Origin: JAVBSX01 sp051660685
GTDB taxonomy: Bacteria; Planctomycetota; Planctomycetia; Pirellulales; Thermoguttaceae
Assembly: GCA_051660685.1 (NCBI GenBank)
Contig: JBOFQB010000034.1
Coordinates: 53,133 to 117,132, forward strand
Direction: 5' to 3'
Length of the DNA stretch: 64,000 nt
Shown: one piece after another, positions 43,901 to 52,013 of the stretch
Layout of the letters: every line of letters starts with the position of its first letter
How positions within the stretch are numbered: the first letter of the stretch is position 1
The notes under the pieces: model-generated
Database searches by the model: none
Seen by the model: the letters and a program-made list of their open reading frames with translations, nothing else
What the model was told of the DNA's origin: nothing
Translations under genes and position numbers: made by a program

Positions 43901-45145
43901 GGAACTCCTGTAAAGGAATTGTCGGCCCCATCATCGGTGTTAAGCGTTTATAACAGCACAAGTACCGTTGCGAGCGTTCAGACCCAACTTTTTGTTGTTG
44001 ATTCCAAAACGTCGGCAAAAGGTTCGTATGAAGAATCACTCGCCAATCAACGGACCGAAGTTTCGGAATGGTCAGACTTTTACATCGAAATTTGGGGGAC
44101 ACCACAAAATGCCGATTTGATTACGGCGTTTGAAAATTGCGGTTTTCAATTCAATGCCAAACTTTTTGACATGATTGCCGTTGATTCGGCCTACTATGAT
44201 GTTGAGTCTTCTGAAGATGATATAACGAAAAAGATGACGATTTCAGGGACGTTGAAACAGGGGCAGGAAGAGACCGCAAAAGGGCGGGTGTTACTTGCTC
44301 GGGTTCATTTTGTTCCCGCGACCGGCGAAAATGTTGGCATTACGAAAAATCTTGTCAATGGTCAGGCAATTGCGGTTGACAGTGGTGTAACGGTTAGTTC
44401 AAAATTTGATTTGAAAGCGCGTCAAGGAGGGAACAACATTGACGTTGCAAGTGATTTGGCTTTGAAACTGTTTAAGGTGACGCCGGTTTTGGCGGACTTT
44501 AATGATGACGGGTTTGTTAATGCTTCGGACTTTTTGATGTTTGCCAAATCGTTTGGAAAAAATGTGCCGAACAATTCTGCGTATGAAAAGTATGATCTCG
44601 TCAAAGACGGAATCATTAACTCGGCAGATTTTCTCGCGTTTGCCAAAATGTATGGTCAAGCCCGATTTGAACAGACAGGCAGTATGAAGTCAAGCGGGTT
44701 GAAAGGGCAAACCTCAACGGGAAATACTGTTTCTTCGACGCAATCGGTTGTAACCGGTGTTGTCGGCGAGTCTAATACTGTTTCTGAAACATCCGCACAA
44801 TCGATTGAATCCTCAATTGCCGGGACTCCGCAAATCGAATCGAAAAAGGGAACAGGAGCGACCCTTTTGATGACGCAACCTGTTCTGGTTTCCAACAACA
44901 TCGTTGTTGATGTGGTTCTGGTCAATCAAGAGAATTCCCTTCTTGCCAATCTTGAAACGGTTGGTCTTGCCGGTCAACGAGACGCTCGAACAATGTCATC
45001 TAACGCAACAATATCGGTCAGCGACCGATTGTTTGAAGAATGGTCCGGGTCTCTCGATCTGCTAAAACTGGACAATCAGGAGGATTGGTTGGTTGCCGCT
45101 TGTCCTTTAGAAACGGCTTTAGATGTTGTGTTCTCGGAATTGTAA
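37940..45145 (+). CDS. Giant subtilisin-like protease with FN3, beta-helix, cohesin-like and dockerin domains
   Basis: A 2,401-residue protein; an AAGGAG site precedes ATG 37940 (ATG 37943 is also possible and matches the neighbour's start). Order: LEPLETRELLSV near residue 38; peptidase S8 domain with D112 (IIDTGI), H150 (DGHGT), oxyanion N251 (AAAGN) and S337 (GTSQASP), all present; a pre-peptidase C-terminal domain (about 513-640, FEPNNGW... YYIRVAG); FN3 repeats to about 1045; a header module (EYGAMRVQYPDLKLS) and one beta-helix domain (about 1047-1430); further FN3 repeats; a cohesin-like domain (about 2010-2170); a dockerin (DFNDDGFVNASDF, then LVKDGIINSADF); and a tail resembling the neighbour's. 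Inference: a secreted surface-bound protease. The second dockerin loop lacks the usual DxNxDG start. Confidence 0.88.
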   Translation: MMSWLERIFGNDNSGTKKQQRHHGPKNRPLNLEPLETRELLSVTPLGVSPEILPDDFRFPVPDVARSPEYEPGEVLFPQMLESGPLIGLKELRNDPNFSTSHGLGYKTVIIDTGINLTHNSFKDAEGNSRIVYSYDFTKDTEGATDTDGHGTNVASIAAGLGIPDITAGVADQAGIIALKVFPDGHNQVAEMTDIAAALDWVIVNAATYNIVSVNLSLGSGNYQSSVYSPLNTPIETLHNMGIIVCAAAGNNFYEYGSVPGLAYPAILPEVISVGAVFDANLGFMDWEGPIAYTSEADRIVPFSQRSDHLTIMGPGALLTGAGISSNTSVSSMSGTSQASPIIAGVAVLAQEIANQYLSRNLTVEEFREVLVFSGQTVNDGDDEDDNVTNTGMDFQRVDVYKMARKIRAMSLGQLAAPDIQKVTPGRTTAEVQWTGVADADSFTLEIATDRDFENLVGPSLTNILQAQTTLPLTGLKPDTFYYVRMKAVGDDVTFANSVYSIPFEFKTEPAVMPDVFEPNNGWEQVGDRGTSVPNSPNFGLIMGEQAYYGLTIEKPGEVDFYRFEIADTGTSDHYVQLNYRDSEGRLMFFLLDSTGKEIFGQGGDTSGTVRLTLKDLGAGVYYIRVAGLEDNVNAYSLQLKTPVKEDATKLAVPTDIQVEYPTSRGFTVSWKLVDGTNKYAIEVGSDAIFTNIVYSGTAVGNSVVVEKLLPNRKYYVRLRSLATEVEYQSSAWSVIEIPVTTLKGLLTAPSVQAALVGVAGPKGTNSIRVTWNNVELADRYVLRYSTNESVETVEPVYVNDILATSYVINGLNPNTTYYIQVSAKAGENSDDSDWSTTARVMIPTITLPAPVQNTVKIVAAPPNAGISQLDLSWGAVANCSSYEIQYSTNANFTGGSTVTITVNPDNPASPHYSITGLNANTRYYARVRSNGSGDYGNSGWTASVNATTLRARPVINSFQETSKDGDSITLGFRVTGTQVTQIVLEMKKPGSDVWEPCVTFSGGNAASYTHSGLDLNQTYSYRIQAINNQGSTSDWVERLNITTMPITQKEYGAMRVQYPDLKLSANWNDYNIIVVDQNGANTKENFQEALKKADESQMSDLIVVRLVGDSTICATSTWAINTNAANFGSITVATLFDYDSKDYSLILDGSNARRVLNVGTAANISLAGVTISGGSVVAESGAGIYNTGTLTLSRCAIVDNMVSGINVFGGGLYNANGGVVTIVDTTMRGNTSETYGGAIYNASGLTQALVVRSSSIYQNSALQGGGGIANAGMMSVLNTTIAENEAIYGGGIYSTGTLSVYSSTLVNNLGKYGKGLYLYSGKLEMNNTILANGVDIGLKPGVTMSGSFNLIGNGNGQTVFVSGLNGNIVGTASKPIDPKLTIKDEGKNGRYYYIPSWDSPGVGMGNPDSRYLPVGTTMDQTGASRLRNGQLDMAAVQFVSPVQLPPKVSGFTNSEEKYDAISLKWDIADRADGYVLQYRPAGSADWIVAHAGQDYIPESFYVLNGLKEGTEYQFRLQAIVLTPPDTDEELPTLPILGGSGWVSVFVSTRVAPPKTPENFKCDAYSENSVTLSWDAVSGANKYTVQYQKEGTDNWVTYQMTTAPTIFVTGLQSKTVYHFRVQAVNNNGASVYSSLVSVETKKPVAPHVPENFEWTARSIDYVVLQWDAVSDAESYEVRYCIAGTENWTSAGLTFDLTATIAGLQSASKYEFQVRARSWAGSSDWAVCEVSTLVNVPDVPTNLQAENVTPDSAKLLWDEVENAISYDLQYRQVGHKNWTVVSGIEELFWNVVDLSSNTTYEFQVRSVTTDCPSDWSDVLSVKTMIAVPTKPTNFRAVSATAGSVSLQWNAGLNAASYRIEILRPGKTDWEVLKNSETSLSYVSNGLTANTSYQYRITAVNTTGVSESVVISATTLLATPTNLQGTANGAAGVELRWGKVDGATNYAIQRFDVTTCKWASIGTTDQLTWTDTLANTDVLYQYRVFVTDGGTPVKELSAPSSVLSVYNSTSTVASVQTQLFVVDSKTSAKGSYEESLANQRTEVSEWSDFYIEIWGTPQNADLITAFENCGFQFNAKLFDMIAVDSAYYDVESSEDDITKKMTISGTLKQGQEETAKGRVLLARVHFVPATGENVGITKNLVNGQAIAVDSGVTVSSKFDLKARQGGNNIDVASDLALKLFKVTPVLADFNDDGFVNASDFLMFAKSFGKNVPNNSAYEKYDLVKDGIINSADFLAFAKMYGQARFEQTGSMKSSGLKGQTSTGNTVSSTQSVVTGVVGESNTVSETSAQSIESSIAGTPQIESKKGTGATLLMTQPVLVSNNIVVDVVLVNQENSLLANLETVGLAGQRDARTMSSNATISVSDRLFEEWSGSLDLLKLDNQEDWLVAACPLETALDVVFSEL

Positions 45146-45209
45146 CATATTTTGATTTACAACATGCTCACTTGGAATTGTAGCGACGGAATTGTTGGAA
45201 CAAATTATT

Positions 45210-46256
45210 ATGTCAGAACCTGTTGAAATGTCAGAACCCCTTGTCGTCCAACCGGAAGAATCAGGTTGGCGACTTGATCTGTTCTTGACCGCTTATTTTC
45301 CGCAATACAGTCGAACGGCGATTCGTAAAGCGATTACAGAAGGTGGTGTGTTGATTGATGAGGGGAATGAAGAAGGGGGGGAGGAATCCCGGGGAAAACC
45401 GGCGTATCGTTTGGTTGCGGGACAACGGGTTCGGTTTTCTGTTCCTGAAATTGTGAGAGAGACTCCGATTCCTGAAGACATTCCGCTGACGATTCTGTAT
45501 GAGGATGAAGACTTGGCGGTGATTGACAAACCGGCTGATATGGTTGTGCATCCTTCGCGCGGACATTGGACCGGGACACTTGTTGGGGCCCTTGCTCATC
45601 ATTTTGCCGGTTCCCTCAGTTCCGTTCGCGGACCTGCCCGACCTGGTATTGTTCATCGATTGGATCGGGATACGTCCGGGGTGATTCTTGTTGCTAAAAA
45701 TGACGAAATTCATGCACGCCTTGCTGCACTGTTTGAAGAAAAAAAGATACAAAAAGAATACTTCGCCGTTGTAATCGGTTGTCCTGAATTGGATCGGGAC
45801 TGGATTGACTTGCCGATTGGGCTTCATACAAAATATCGGGAAAAAATGGCGATTCGTCGGGATGATCCTGACGCAAAAGAAGCCCAAACCTTTTATGAGG
45901 TTGTGAAACGTTATCATGGATTTTCGACACTTAAAGTGTTGCCGAAAACGGGACGGACACATCAGATTCGGGTTCATCTGACACATTCGGGGTATCCGAT
46001 TTTGTGTGATCGACTTTATGGGGGACGTTCGCTGATTACGGCGGAAGAGTTGTCGGGGGAAAAACGTTTCGCGCCGACTCAGGACATTTCTGAAGGGGCG
46101 GTTCTGTTACGCCGACAAGCTCTTCATGCTCGTTCATTGTCGTTTGTGCATCCCCGAAGTGGACAGTTGTTGGAAATTTCCTCGCCAATTCCGTCGGACA
46201 TTCAGGCCGTTCTTGACGTTTTGGAACAACGGGCGGAACCGCGAATGAGGAGATAG
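45210..46256 (+). CDS. RluD-family 23S rRNA pseudouridine synthase
   Basis: Protein of 348 residues with an N-terminal S4 RNA-binding domain (WRLDLFLTAYFPQYSRTAIRKAI), interrupted by a Glu/Gly-rich insert, and an RluA/RluD catalytic domain with HRLDRDTSGVILVAK; the catalytic Asp is D152. The segments VIDKPADMVVHPSRGH and KTGRTHQIRVHLTHSGYPILCD are typical. It isomerises uridines in large-subunit rRNA; which sites cannot be told. The start at ATG 45210 is preferred over a TTG at 45192; Met at residue 7 of the chosen frame is another option. A G-rich tract (46251-46278) begins at its stop codon. Confidence 0.92.
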   Translation: MSEPVEMSEPLVVQPEESGWRLDLFLTAYFPQYSRTAIRKAITEGGVLIDEGNEEGGEESRGKPAYRLVAGQRVRFSVPEIVRETPIPEDIPLTILYEDEDLAVIDKPADMVVHPSRGHWTGTLVGALAHHFAGSLSSVRGPARPGIVHRLDRDTSGVILVAKNDEIHARLAALFEEKKIQKEYFAVVIGCPELDRDWIDLPIGLHTKYREKMAIRRDDPDAKEAQTFYEVVKRYHGFSTLKVLPKTGRTHQIRVHLTHSGYPILCDRLYGGRSLITAEELSGEKRFAPTQDISEGAVLLRRQALHARSLSFVHPRSGQLLEISSPIPSDIQAVLDVLEQRAEPRMRR

Positions 46257-46289
46257 GGAAAAGGAGGAGATAGGGACCGGACTATACAC

Positions 46290-47504
46290 TTATCGATATT
46301 GTTTTTTTATTTCTTCGGTTTCCCTAAATTCTCTCGCTTCTGCAACCTTTGTAAACTCAAAATCACCGTGATTTTCTGTTACGACTTTTTGTATTTCTTC
46401 AAGAGAGACGTTAAAAAATTCTCTGCGATTATTGACCAAATTAACACGCTTGTTGTCAAAAAATTGGTGTAATTTATGTTCCAGTTCGGGGGCATTATCG
46501 GAATAAATTAACGCATGAACATCAAATCGGAAAGGAACAGAAGCACCACCAAGTTCTATAACCCGATCCATAGGCTCTAGGCGTCTGGTCATTCCTATCT
46601 TATAAACATCTTCACCAAAAGAACCGATGTTTGAAATAACGTAAATATGTCCTGCTTTTGTTAATTGTGCTTGCGAAATAGCTCGCTCTTTTCGCTCTTG
46701 TGCTTCTTTTAATTGTTGTTCTAAAATCTCCAACTGATTTTTATATTTGTTTATTTCTTCCCCAGTTGCGTTTTCCATTTCTAAACGAACTTTCTCTAAT
46801 GCCTTTTGATATCGTTTTTCTTCATTTTCTGCATCTTTTTGAGCTTTTTCACACTCCCTTTGAACTCTTTCTTCTTCTCTTATTAGCTCTCGTATTCTTG
46901 CTTGTTCTTCTTTTTCTTCTTGTTGTTTATTTGCATACTCATACGTTAAATATAATTCTTCTAATTTTAAGCGTAAATAGTTATTGTTAATTAAATAATT
47001 ATCGTTAAGTAAACAGTGATTTTTAAACGTTACCTTACTTTGGCCCATTGCATTGATGTCGTCAAAGGCTTTCTTTATTCTGACTTCCATCTTATTGACA
47101 TTATTCCATGTAACTTTTTCAATAATACTATCACATTCACCATTAAAAGCCCTAAGCATAAGTTTGTAAGTTTGTTTCAGCATACAAACCCCTTTAACTT
47201 TGCCTCCATTAACAAAGTATTCTATTGCCGTATCTCGCTTAATCATGTCTTTTTGACTTGCATAATTGGCATTGATTGCGATTTTATATCGTGCAGATGC
47301 ATCAAAGTTAAAATGAGGCTGATACAATCCACATTCAAAGACTTGCAAATCTTCTTCCCGCGATTTTATTTCTTCGTCCAGTGATTTTATTTCTTCTTTC
47401 AACGATTGTATTTTAGCGACGAAGGTGTCATGATATGTGTATATTGTAAGTAAAATAAAAAAGGCAAGCAATGAAAGTATTACAATCAGTAAAAAAACCA
47501 ACAT
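46290..47504 (-). CDS. Membrane-anchored DUF4041/T5orf172 GIY-YIG protein
   Basis: Protein of 404 residues. An N-terminal membrane segment (residues about 2-24, LVFLLIVILSLLAFFILLTIY) is followed by a short coiled coil (SLKEEIKSLDEEIKSREED), a DUF4041-like domain (about 55-200), a long charged coiled coil (about 195-285), and a GIY-YIG-type nuclease domain of the T5orf172 kind: GHIYVISNIGSFGEDVYKIGMTRR, RVIELGGASVPF, and LEHKLHQFF... RREFFNV. The combination is known from phage and accessory loci; its exact role is not established. The gene is visibly AT-rich, unlike its neighbours, suggesting transfer. It points away from the AlbA_2 gene's start, both on the minus strand. Confidence 0.8.
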   Translation of the reverse strand: MLVFLLIVILSLLAFFILLTIYTYHDTFVAKIQSLKEEIKSLDEEIKSREEDLQVFECGLYQPHFNFDASARYKIAINANYASQKDMIKRDTAIEYFVNGGKVKGVCMLKQTYKLMLRAFNGECDSIIEKVTWNNVNKMEVRIKKAFDDINAMGQSKVTFKNHCLLNDNYLINNNYLRLKLEELYLTYEYANKQQEEKEEQARIRELIREEERVQRECEKAQKDAENEEKRYQKALEKVRLEMENATGEEINKYKNQLEILEQQLKEAQERKERAISQAQLTKAGHIYVISNIGSFGEDVYKIGMTRRLEPMDRVIELGGASVPFRFDVHALIYSDNAPELEHKLHQFFDNKRVNLVNNRREFFNVSLEEIQKVVTENHGDFEFTKVAEAREFRETEEIKKQYR

Positions 47505-47759
47505 TTTACACCTGCTTTCAAAACAATTTTAACACAAAAATATCAGAGAGAGCTTCTTGGCCGTATTACGGGCATGATTAGGTCGCTCCTACAGAGCTAC
47601 GATTTTTTGAGGGACCTGTCAACCCGGGGTTGCGGTCGCGTTGCTCCCTTCACCGCCGGGCTACAATGGGGTCGTCCCAACGGGACTACAAAAAGATACC
47701 ACAAAATGCGGCTGCTTTCAATCTACGGTCCCCTTAATGATAGAATAAAATCGGCTGAC
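47505..47759. repeat. Repeat-filled gap with ACCCGGGG and GTCCCAACGGGAC elements
   Basis: Contains GGTCGCTCCTACAGAGCTAC (47580-47599), CAACCCGGGGTTGCGG (about 47618), CACCGCCGGGCTACAATGG (about 47649) and GTCGTCCCAACGGGACTAC (about 47670). The same word set occurs at 12930-13004, and CTCCGTTAGGAGCG occurs at 13506. Nothing codes for protein here. Confidence 0.6.
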
Positions 47760-48968
47760 TTATGATTTGTTCCTCATGATCGCAACAACGGCACTTGATG
47801 AAACGTCAAAAGATAAGGGCGGGTTTCCATTACGCTCCAGTTCTCGTCTCGCAGTCGCAATACCGCGACCAAATGCCTGAATAAAACCGTATGTTTTTAA
47901 TGCATCTGCAATATTGGGATTGCGGTAATCCGTGATTCCCGGTTGACTGAAATTTTCTTTTGTTACATTTCCATAAGGTCCGCCCGGACTGTGTATTTCT
48001 ATCCTGTCATTGAACCAATAAACTCTGACCGGGGCGTTGGTCTTTTCGTATGTCCTATGAAGAACCGCGTTGTAAATCAACTGCTGAAAAGCGACAACGG
48101 GATATTGAACCGTCAGGATATGTGTTGGAGAGGAAACAATGTCAACCGCTTTTGTGTTATGCGCATTGAATTTATCATTCACACGACGTAATACTTCAGG
48201 TAAGGTTCCTTGAATCTTCTCTTCATCTGTAACAGGATCAGCTAATTCAACACCTGCAAGTCGCAAAAACTGGATACAAGCACCCGGAATAAAATCCTGA
48301 GGTGATTTTCCAAAGCACAATAAGCCGAGAACCGTCGGTGTTGTATTCGTCGGTGAAGCAATCATGCGGCAAGACGCCAAGCGTTCTTCATAGGTTCGGT
48401 GATTCGTTTCTAAAATATCCGGCGCAAATGCAGCAGGAAGATATTCCTGCTCAAAAACTAACCGTGAAAGATCGGAAAGTGTCGAAGAGGGGACAAGGTT
48501 AATATCAAAAGGAATATTTTTATAACGTCGTTTTTCGACCAAAATACGTTCTTCCTGTTCATTGGCAATCGCGCGACGCGGACCTGTTCGTATCCAAATT
48601 CGTCCTTGATACTTTACAGGGGGCATATCAGAAGGTAAGACCGTTACGACCGCCATTTCGGCTCCTGATAAGCGTTTTTTTTCAACGGTCATTACTGGAA
48701 GTGGAAGTATATTTCCATCTGTTTTAATGTCCGCAAGATTTCTTAATAATTCATCCGTTATAGGATAATCGGACGGTGTTCCATTATCATTGGCGCCGAT
48801 CAATAAAACACCAGGTTTTTGGTGATTCGGCAAATCATTGGCAAATGCGCATATTGCTTCTCTTGCTTTTTTGGGGACATCACCCGAAAAACTCTGTTTG
48901 CGTTCGACATTATCGGCTTCAACATCTTTCAGTATTTTTTCCAGTTCCTCATCAGAATATGTTTGCAT
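47760..48968 (-). CDS. AlbA_2/Schlafen-like putative DNA-binding and ATP-binding protein
   Basis: Protein of 402 residues. The N-terminal AlbA_2 (Schlafen AAA_4-like) domain is marked by DNVERKQSFSGDVPKKAREAICAFAND and VLLIGANDNGTP, then IWIRTGPRRAIANEQEER. The C-terminal part (VAFQQLIYNAVLHRTYEKTNAPVRVYWFNDRIEIHSPGG) is HATPase_c_4-like, and RNPNIADALKTYGFIQAFGRGI follows, as in this family. These proteins are annotated as transcriptional regulators or helicase-like and are common in accessory regions; function is not established. The start at 48968 is supported by GGAG 7 nt upstream; the frame is open to 48986. Confidence 0.82.
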   Translation of the reverse strand: MQTYSDEELEKILKDVEADNVERKQSFSGDVPKKAREAICAFANDLPNHQKPGVLLIGANDNGTPSDYPITDELLRNLADIKTDGNILPLPVMTVEKKRLSGAEMAVVTVLPSDMPPVKYQGRIWIRTGPRRAIANEQEERILVEKRRYKNIPFDINLVPSSTLSDLSRLVFEQEYLPAAFAPDILETNHRTYEERLASCRMIASPTNTTPTVLGLLCFGKSPQDFIPGACIQFLRLAGVELADPVTDEEKIQGTLPEVLRRVNDKFNAHNTKAVDIVSSPTHILTVQYPVVAFQQLIYNAVLHRTYEKTNAPVRVYWFNDRIEIHSPGGPYGNVTKENFSQPGITDYRNPNIADALKTYGFIQAFGRGIATARRELERNGNPPLSFDVSSSAVVAIMRNKS

Positions 48969-49049
48969 CAATATCTCCATGTCCATTTGAACAATGTTGT
49001 TTGTGTCATCATTGTCGCGTCTTTTGGGTTGAATTGGGAATGTGTTTCA

Positions 49050-51938
49050 TTACAATGCCGTATGATCGGAAACAACATCGCCGAGTGTTCGGATTGTAAG
49101 ACGAATTCGACTCGGATGTTCTGTTTCGTTGGAAGGTGAAAAACGGATCGTCGATTTTCCTTGCGGAATAGGCGAATGGACGCCTTGCACAAGGGGTTGA
49201 CTGATTTCATTGCCCTGAAAATCGTACACAATCGCCCGGTTCGTTTGCGGGTCAAATTCCAGATACTGTCCGTTTTTAATCTGACCTTGAAATGCTAACC
49301 TTTCCCCGTTGATTTCCAAAATCGGGTCCCGCAATGTTTCCTCCAACACGGGTAATGCCTTGATCGTTCTGAATCGCAAATTTTCCGGGTTGCCAACAAT
49401 CATAAAATGGACTTTCGAGATGCTGTTGTAAAAAACCTTTTCCCGGTATTCGGCGTACACCGCTCCACATGGAATCGGCCAATTGACCTCTGTTCGCGTT
49501 CCATTTTCGGCTTCAACAAGCGAAATGTAACGCCAACCTGTAAAATCGACGTCAATGAAATGATCGACATGACCGGACACCATTTCAATCGGGCTTTCCA
49601 GACGGATGTTGATTTGTTGGTTTCCTCCATCTCCATAAACCCAAACGCCAAGTCCGAGATTTTTCGACAGGTCAATTGGCTGTTCAAATTCCCGCGTCGT
49701 CAGATTCGTCATTGATTGCGTTTCGTCCAAAACAATCAGGTCAATTCCCTTTTCCGAATCGTAATCATCCGTCAAATACCGATTTTCTATTCGAATCAAC
49801 GGTGTTTGCGCAACATTGGGATTTTCATAGTCCCAGATGAGATGATAAGGGTCAAAAAGGAACTTTGCGTAATTAGCCCGGATGAATTGCCAATCATTTT
49901 CCCCTTTTTGTTGCAAGACAAAGTGTTGACCCGGTTCTTTCAATTGCTGAATGATTTCGGGACCAAAGGACTTGCTTCTTCGCAACTGGTCGTATCTCTT
50001 TAACCGTTCCCCGTTTCGATAAGTGATCGGTTTCGCCTGATCCTTTTGAATGTCCAGATAGGAAAAACCATTATTATACGCCAAACCTTTCACGCCAAGA
50101 TACTCAATGTCTTCAGGAAAAAGAATGTCGTACTGAAAATGAGGCAGATCGTCTCCGTTTGGGGGGCCGATTGCCAACCAACCGAGTTGACCGGGCAAAT
50201 AGTATCGTGCAGCCGATTCTTCATTTGCAGCAACATGGAGATCGAAAAAGGGCTGAAACGCGCGATGAGCGGAATCCCAAGCACCCATTCTCGACCTTCC
50301 ATACCAAAGACTCGGGTTCATTGTGCTGTATTCCAGCAACGGGGCGGTTTCCGTGTATTTGAGGATTTCGTTGACAAAAAGAGCGTCGTAGTACCAGACG
50401 AGTTCAGGATCAGGAACGATTGAAAAAGTTCCGTCCAAAGCATCCAAGTAAATCATTCCAAATCCCCCTTCGTTGTACGCTTTTGCCGTTTCCCTTGCAA
50501 TTTCGAGGAACAGGTCACTTCCGGGTTTCGGCGCAAACAGGAAAAAGAACTGGGTCAGGTGATCGATTTTCGACCCCTTAGGATGCTCGCTCACTTTCGT
50601 TCCAAATGCGCCCCTTTTGCATTGTGTAAAACCAAAAGGGGCTTCTTTGTTCGGTTTTTCAAACTGTATCAGTTCGTCCCCTATCCGAATCACTTTGCTG
50701 TTGCGGACGAAAAAACCTGTTATCTCCGAAACATCTGTTGTCGCTTCAACCGTTGGAATCATTTGAGCGTCCGTTGCAATGTCTTCGCTTAATGTCAATG
50801 TTCGCAAAACATCCAGATCGTCACTTGGAATAGGCGTTACAAAACGACTTTCGGGCGCAAGAAACTCGGCGTAAGTGTGCAAACCGGTTATCATTCCTTT
50901 TTCCTTCAAAGCGTCTGAAACTTTTCTGAAATCGGCAATTCCGTTCGGATAAGCCTTTTCGTTAAATTGGAAATCCCCTTGTCGGAATGCGCTCCCTTGA
51001 TGAAAGTCAACTTGGTCAACCCCAAATCGGCCCAGATGTTCGCTCAATTGGTCCACAACACCAACTGTGTAAGGAGAACTAGAGATGATGTACGATCCCT
51101 GATTCTTGGGATTATCAAGAGCATAAGGTCCCCCCGCTTTGGAAACCGGCATTTCACCTTGAGGATACGAATCGACAATCCGTTTCATCGTCTCGCGCAA
51201 CCCTGATTCCGGTTGTCCCAACAGAAAAACGCCTGCTCCCTCCATTCCGATTGGGCTGAAACAGACACCTCCCAATTGGCGCGACCGACCGGGATAATCG
51301 AGCGTCCTTGTGTTCAATCGTCGGCTCATTGCGGTTGCAACAAATGCCAAGTCCTCTTCTTGACCCGCTTGAGATGTGTTGTTTGCCGTTTGCGACTTGC
51401 CCTTGTTTGAAGCGTCAATGTTCAACGTGTCAGCATTGGACGGGTCAACATTCGAATCGTCAACATTCGATTTGTCTATGTTTGAATCGTCAACGGTTTT
51501 CTTCTTCGGGACGGTATTTGCCTGATCGTCTGTTTGGAGCGGGACTTGCGCAAACTGAACGGAGTAAAATTCTCCTCCTGAAACATCTTGCAGGTCGAAC
51601 ACCAACCAGTCTTTTGTCGCTTGAACATTGAGCGTGAGCGTAATCGGCGAATCGGCAAAGGAAAAAATCAGCGTCTCTCCCTGTTGAATGACCCGTTGAG
51701 CGGGATGTGTCGGTCCCATTTTGGTTGGTTGGAGAAAGCAGAAATGGGAATCGGCTTTTTGATCGAGATGATTACGACCCGTTGCGTCAAGGAGCGATTC
51801 CACTTTTCCCGCTTCGTTTAAGGTCAACTGAAAATGGTCCGTCTTAAACGTAAGATTCTCACCCCAAACGGGGATGTTGAAGAACAAGGTCAAGATAAAA
51901 CAACAGAGTGCAACGACAAGAGATGTAAATCGTTTCAT
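49050..51938 (-). CDS. Secreted protein with TIM-barrel glycosidase-like core
   Basis: Protein of 962 residues with a signal peptide (MKRFTSLVVALCCFILTLFFNIPVWG). An N-terminal beta domain (about 27-150) leads to an Asp/Ser/Asn repeat linker with five-residue DSN-x-D periods (about 152-183). The core (about 290-640) reads like a TIM barrel of GH31/GH36-type hydrolases: VDQVDFHQGSAFRQGDFQFN, YPNGIADFRKVSDALKEKGMITGLHTY, and FGMIYLDALDG, where Asp residues could be catalytic. C-terminal beta domains (jelly-roll-like, GLGVWVYGDGGNQQINIRLE) could bind carbohydrate. It is not assigned to a named family. The ATG lacks a Shine-Dalgarno sequence. It lies between the AlbA_2 gene and the cysteine desulfurase gene. 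Confidence 0.65.
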   Translation of the reverse strand: MKRFTSLVVALCCFILTLFFNIPVWGENLTFKTDHFQLTLNEAGKVESLLDATGRNHLDQKADSHFCFLQPTKMGPTHPAQRVIQQGETLIFSFADSPITLTLNVQATKDWLVFDLQDVSGGEFYSVQFAQVPLQTDDQANTVPKKKTVDDSNIDKSNVDDSNVDPSNADTLNIDASNKGKSQTANNTSQAGQEEDLAFVATAMSRRLNTRTLDYPGRSRQLGGVCFSPIGMEGAGVFLLGQPESGLRETMKRIVDSYPQGEMPVSKAGGPYALDNPKNQGSYIISSSPYTVGVVDQLSEHLGRFGVDQVDFHQGSAFRQGDFQFNEKAYPNGIADFRKVSDALKEKGMITGLHTYAEFLAPESRFVTPIPSDDLDVLRTLTLSEDIATDAQMIPTVEATTDVSEITGFFVRNSKVIRIGDELIQFEKPNKEAPFGFTQCKRGAFGTKVSEHPKGSKIDHLTQFFFLFAPKPGSDLFLEIARETAKAYNEGGFGMIYLDALDGTFSIVPDPELVWYYDALFVNEILKYTETAPLLEYSTMNPSLWYGRSRMGAWDSAHRAFQPFFDLHVAANEESAARYYLPGQLGWLAIGPPNGDDLPHFQYDILFPEDIEYLGVKGLAYNNGFSYLDIQKDQAKPITYRNGERLKRYDQLRRSKSFGPEIIQQLKEPGQHFVLQQKGENDWQFIRANYAKFLFDPYHLIWDYENPNVAQTPLIRIENRYLTDDYDSEKGIDLIVLDETQSMTNLTTREFEQPIDLSKNLGLGVWVYGDGGNQQINIRLESPIEMVSGHVDHFIDVDFTGWRYISLVEAENGTRTEVNWPIPCGAVYAEYREKVFYNSISKVHFMIVGNPENLRFRTIKALPVLEETLRDPILEINGERLAFQGQIKNGQYLEFDPQTNRAIVYDFQGNEISQPLVQGVHSPIPQGKSTIRFSPSNETEHPSRIRLTIRTLGDVVSDHTAL

Positions 51939-52013
51939 GTGGGGCGGATTGGGTCAAAGAGGACGGAAAAAGTCAAACGCCGACGATCCGTCCAGTCTAA
52001 CCTGTCCAAAGGA

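Noticed and set aside
47574..47765. Plus-strand open frame of 63 codons
   Set aside because: It is made almost entirely of palindromic repeat sequence.
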